The position numbers were made by a program, and so were the translations under genes. Source: Amycolatopsis sp. EV170708-02-1 (GTDB lineage Bacteria; Actinomycetota; Actinomycetes; Mycobacteriales; Pseudonocardiaceae). Taken from it: a DNA stretch of 64,000 bases. The notes beneath the pieces are model-generated. The model was not told where the DNA came from and searched no databases. It was given only the letters and a program-made list of their open reading frames with translations. The DNA lies in the NCBI RefSeq assembly GCF_022479115.1, contig NZ_CP092497.1:5022001-5086000 (forward strand). The letters run 5' to 3'. Shown here piece by piece: positions 61,929 to 64,000 of this stretch; the first letter of the stretch is position 1; each line of letters starts with the position of its first letter.

Positions 61929-64000
61929 CAGCGGACCTCGGCGGGGACGGGGGCGGGCGTCATGGCGAGACCCGCGACGGCGGTGGTGGGCAGCAGATCC
62001 CGCACGAGGGCGAGACTCTGGCAGGACACGGCGAACGTCGCGGCCCGGCTCGCGAACGCGGCTCGCAATCCCTCGCGCTGAGCGGTGGCGACGACGGTGT
62101 CCAGGTCGTCGAGGAAGACGAGCGCGACGCCGTCGTCGAGCGCACGGCGGACCTCGCCCGCCGGGTCGTCGGTCTCCTTGCAGGCGACGAAGGCCACGTT
62201 CCGCCGGACGGCGTGCGCGTGCTGTGGCAGCACCCGGCCGAGAACCTTCAGATCGCCGCGGACATTCGGGACACGACCGGCGAGCGCGTAGAGCAGGGCG
62301 CTCTTGCCCGCCGGACCGGAGCCGTGCACGGCGAGGATCTCCCCCGGGCCGAGATGCAGTTCGACGTCGCGGAAGATCGTGCGGCCCCGGTCGTCGTCGA
62401 CCCGGAGACCGGCGGCACTGATCACTTCGGACGAACCCGGCGCGGGCCAGTCGGCGAGCCGGAGTTCGTGGACGAGACCGTCGCCCTCGGCGTCGAACAC
62501 GGGCAGTTTGCGATCCAGCCACGGCGGCAGCCCCCAGGCACGCGGGCCCAGCAGCGCGAGGATCGCCGGGACGAGCGTCATCCGCACCAGGAAGGCGTCC
62601 ACGAACACCCCGACCGCGAGACTGAACGCGATCGGTTTGATCGTGGCGCTGCCTTCGGGCACGAAGGCGGCGAACACGCCCAGCATGATCACCGCCGCCG
62701 CGGTCACGACCCTCGACGCGGACACGAACCCCGTCTCGATCGCCTTGTGCGCGTCGCCGTGATGGACGTAGTCCTCCCGGATCCGGGACACGAGGAACAC
62801 CTCGTAGTCCATGGCGAGTCCGAAAAGGACACCCATCAGGATGATCGGCAGGAAACTGATCACACTGCCGGTGCGCGTGACGCCCAGCGCCTCGGCCAGA
62901 TGCCCCTGCCCGAACACGAACGACGTGGCGCCGAACGCCGCCCCGATCGAAAGCAGGTAGCCGAAGGTGGCCTTGAGCGGCACGAGGATCGAGCGGAACA
63001 CCATCGCCAGCAGCACGAGCGAGAGCCCGACGACCAGGATGCCGAACGGCAGCAGCGCGTCACCGAGCTGCGTGGACACGTCGATGCCGACGGCGGTGAA
63101 TCCGGTGACCGCGGTCCGCACGCCGTACCGCTCCTCGAACTGCCCTTCCATCGACCGCAGCCGCTCGACGAGGTCGTCGGTCGCCTCGTCGTAGGCGCCG
63201 GTCGTCGGCACGACCTGGATGATCGCGGTGTCGCCCTTGGGATTCGGCGTGGCGAGCGGGACGACGGCGACGCCGGGCACCTTGCGGATGTCGTCGGCGA
63301 TGCCGTTGGTGATCCCGACCGGGTCGGTGGTCGAAAGGATGTCCGCGGTGACGACCAGCGGACCGTTGAAACCGGGTCCGAAATGCTCGGCCACCGCGTC
63401 GTAGGCGACCCGCGCCGGAGTGCCGTCCTCGTCGGTCCCGTTGTCCGGCAAGGCGAGCCGGAGATCCAGCGCGGGCACCGACGCTATCGCCAGCACCCCG
63501 ACGATCAGTCCGATCGTGACCCACGGCGACTTCGTGGCCAGCCGGACCCAGCGGAGGCTGAACCGCGTCTTCTTCTTGGGCTTCCGGGTTTTTCGCGGCT
63601 TCTTGGGCCGCAGCCGCTCGCCGGCGAACGCCAGCAGCGCGGGGATGAGGGTGATGGCCACGATCACCGCGACCGCGACACCGCCCGCCGCCGCGATACC
63701 CATCGTCGTCAGGAACGGGATCCCGGCGACGAACAGGCCCAGAAGGGCGATCACCACGGTGAGCCCGGCGAAGATGACCGCGGATCCGGCGGTGGCGGTC
63801 GCCCTGGCGATCGACTCCTCGACCTCCAGTCCTTCGGCGAGCTGATCCCGGTGCCGTGAAAGAAGGAAGAGCGCGTAGTCGATGCCGACGGCGAGCCCGA
63901 GCATGACCGCGAGCATCGGCGCCGTGGAGGACACCGTCGCCACCGAAGTCGCCGCGTAGACCAGCGCCACCGACACACCGACGCCGAGGATCGCCGTCAG
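61928..64000 (-). CDS. MMPL transporter fused to a degenerate ABC ATPase domain (5' end off window)
   Basis: The last 691 codons of an RND/MMPL transporter; the start lies beyond base 64000. The visible part holds MMPL helices with the GIDYALFLLSRHRD and MDYEVFLVSRIRED motifs of the two repeats. After the last helix (LLGPRAWGLPPWLDRK) comes an ABC-ATPase-like domain of about 165 residues: Walker A GSGPAGKSALL near 62290-62325 and Walker B VALVFLDDLD near 62099-62128. It lacks the LSGGQ signature, the helical subdomain, the Q-loop Gln and the switch His, so ATP hydrolysis is doubtful. Confidence 0.9.
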   Translation of the reverse strand: MTAILGVGVSVALVYAATSVATVSSTAPMLAVMLGLAVGIDYALFLLSRHRDQLAEGLEVEESIARATATAGSAVIFAGLTVVIALLGLFVAGIPFLTTMGIAAAGGVAVAVIVAITLIPALLAFAGERLRPKKPRKTRKPKKKTRFSLRWVRLATKSPWVTIGLIVGVLAIASVPALDLRLALPDNGTDEDGTPARVAYDAVAEHFGPGFNGPLVVTADILSTTDPVGITNGIADDIRKVPGVAVVPLATPNPKGDTAIIQVVPTTGAYDEATDDLVERLRSMEGQFEERYGVRTAVTGFTAVGIDVSTQLGDALLPFGILVVGLSLVLLAMVFRSILVPLKATFGYLLSIGAAFGATSFVFGQGHLAEALGVTRTGSVISFLPIILMGVLFGLAMDYEVFLVSRIREDYVHHGDAHKAIETGFVSASRVVTAAAVIMLGVFAAFVPEGSATIKPIAFSLAVGVFVDAFLVRMTLVPAILALLGPRAWGLPPWLDRKLPVFDAEGDGLVHELRLADWPAPGSSEVISAAGLRVDDDRGRTIFRDVELHLGPGEILAVHGSGPAGKSALLYALAGRVPNVRGDLKVLGRVLPQHAHAVRRNVAFVACKETDDPAGEVRRALDDGVALVFLDDLDTVVATAQREGLRAAFASRAATFAVSCQSLALVRDLLPTTAVAGLAMTPAPVPAEVR

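Noticed and set aside
1..64000. tRNA, rRNA, insertion sequence or prophage genes
   Set aside because: No cloverleaf-like, rRNA-like, transposase or phage structural sequence was recognised on either strand.

Overview
The window is high-GC, gene-dense actinobacterial DNA with many GTG starts, ATGA/GTGA/TGATG stop-start overlaps and about eight TetR regulators. The IrtAB-type siderophore transporter, DUF222/HNH gene and LAxTG-type surface protein all fit Pseudonocardiaceae. Short GC-rich inverted repeats between convergent genes make Amycolatopsis or a close relative my best guess; this is inference from gene content, not a database match. No rRNA, tRNA, CRISPR array, insertion sequence or replication origin was seen.

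Layout. 0-8.2 kb: a RidA protein, a 2,123-residue repeat-built surface protein (minus) and a papain/C39-like protein. 8.2-14 kb (minus): TetR, IrtA-like (siderophore-interacting domain fused to an ABC exporter fold), IrtB-like and an alpha/beta hydrolase, all stop-start coupled. 14.07-14.61 kb: a 154-bp tandem repeat carrying hairpins. 14.7-22.5 kb: secreted proteins (S8 subtilisin-like protease with P domain, S1 trypsin-like protease, AvrRpt2-like cysteine peptidase with a membrane-anchored partner) around a large LuxR-family ATPase regulator.

22.6-26.5 kb: Baeyer-Villiger-type monooxygenase, short-chain dehydrogenase and patatin genes, divergent from a TetR gene across a palindromic operator. 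26.6-34.8 kb: an AraC regulator, then an operon of acyl-CoA dehydrogenase, family III CoA-transferase, MaoC-like hydratase and CitE-like lyase, divergent from LysR, hydrolase and MHS-family transporter genes; it looks like an itaconate/C5-dicarboxylate catabolic unit. 34.8-36.9 kb: an HNH/DUF222 gene beside its own decayed, repeated fragments. 37-45.2 kb: a Tet(X)-like flavoprotein with TetR, TerC, the threonine pathway tdh-kbl coupled to a LysR gene, GNAT, TetR, and an ECF sigma factor with a fused zinc-finger tail.

45.2-53.8 kb: several transporter or enzyme genes paired with TetR regulators and clear palindromic operators (ABC exporter, zinc alcohol dehydrogenase, methyltransferase), plus a CPBP protease, an MFS exporter and an anti-sigma-type ATPase. 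53.8-59.9 kb: a His-rich protein under CsoR-type boxes, a two-component system, and a divergent MacB-like ABC transporter preceded by direct repeats typical of OmpR-family sites. 59.9-64 kb: a YhgE/Pip protein coupled to an MMPL transporter that carries a degenerate ABC ATPase domain at its C terminus and runs off the window.

Three genes (patatin, TetR at 47 kb, anti-sigma ATPase at 52 kb) are each broken by what looks like one missing G/C base. That pattern points either to systematic base-calling errors in GC runs or to recent gene decay.
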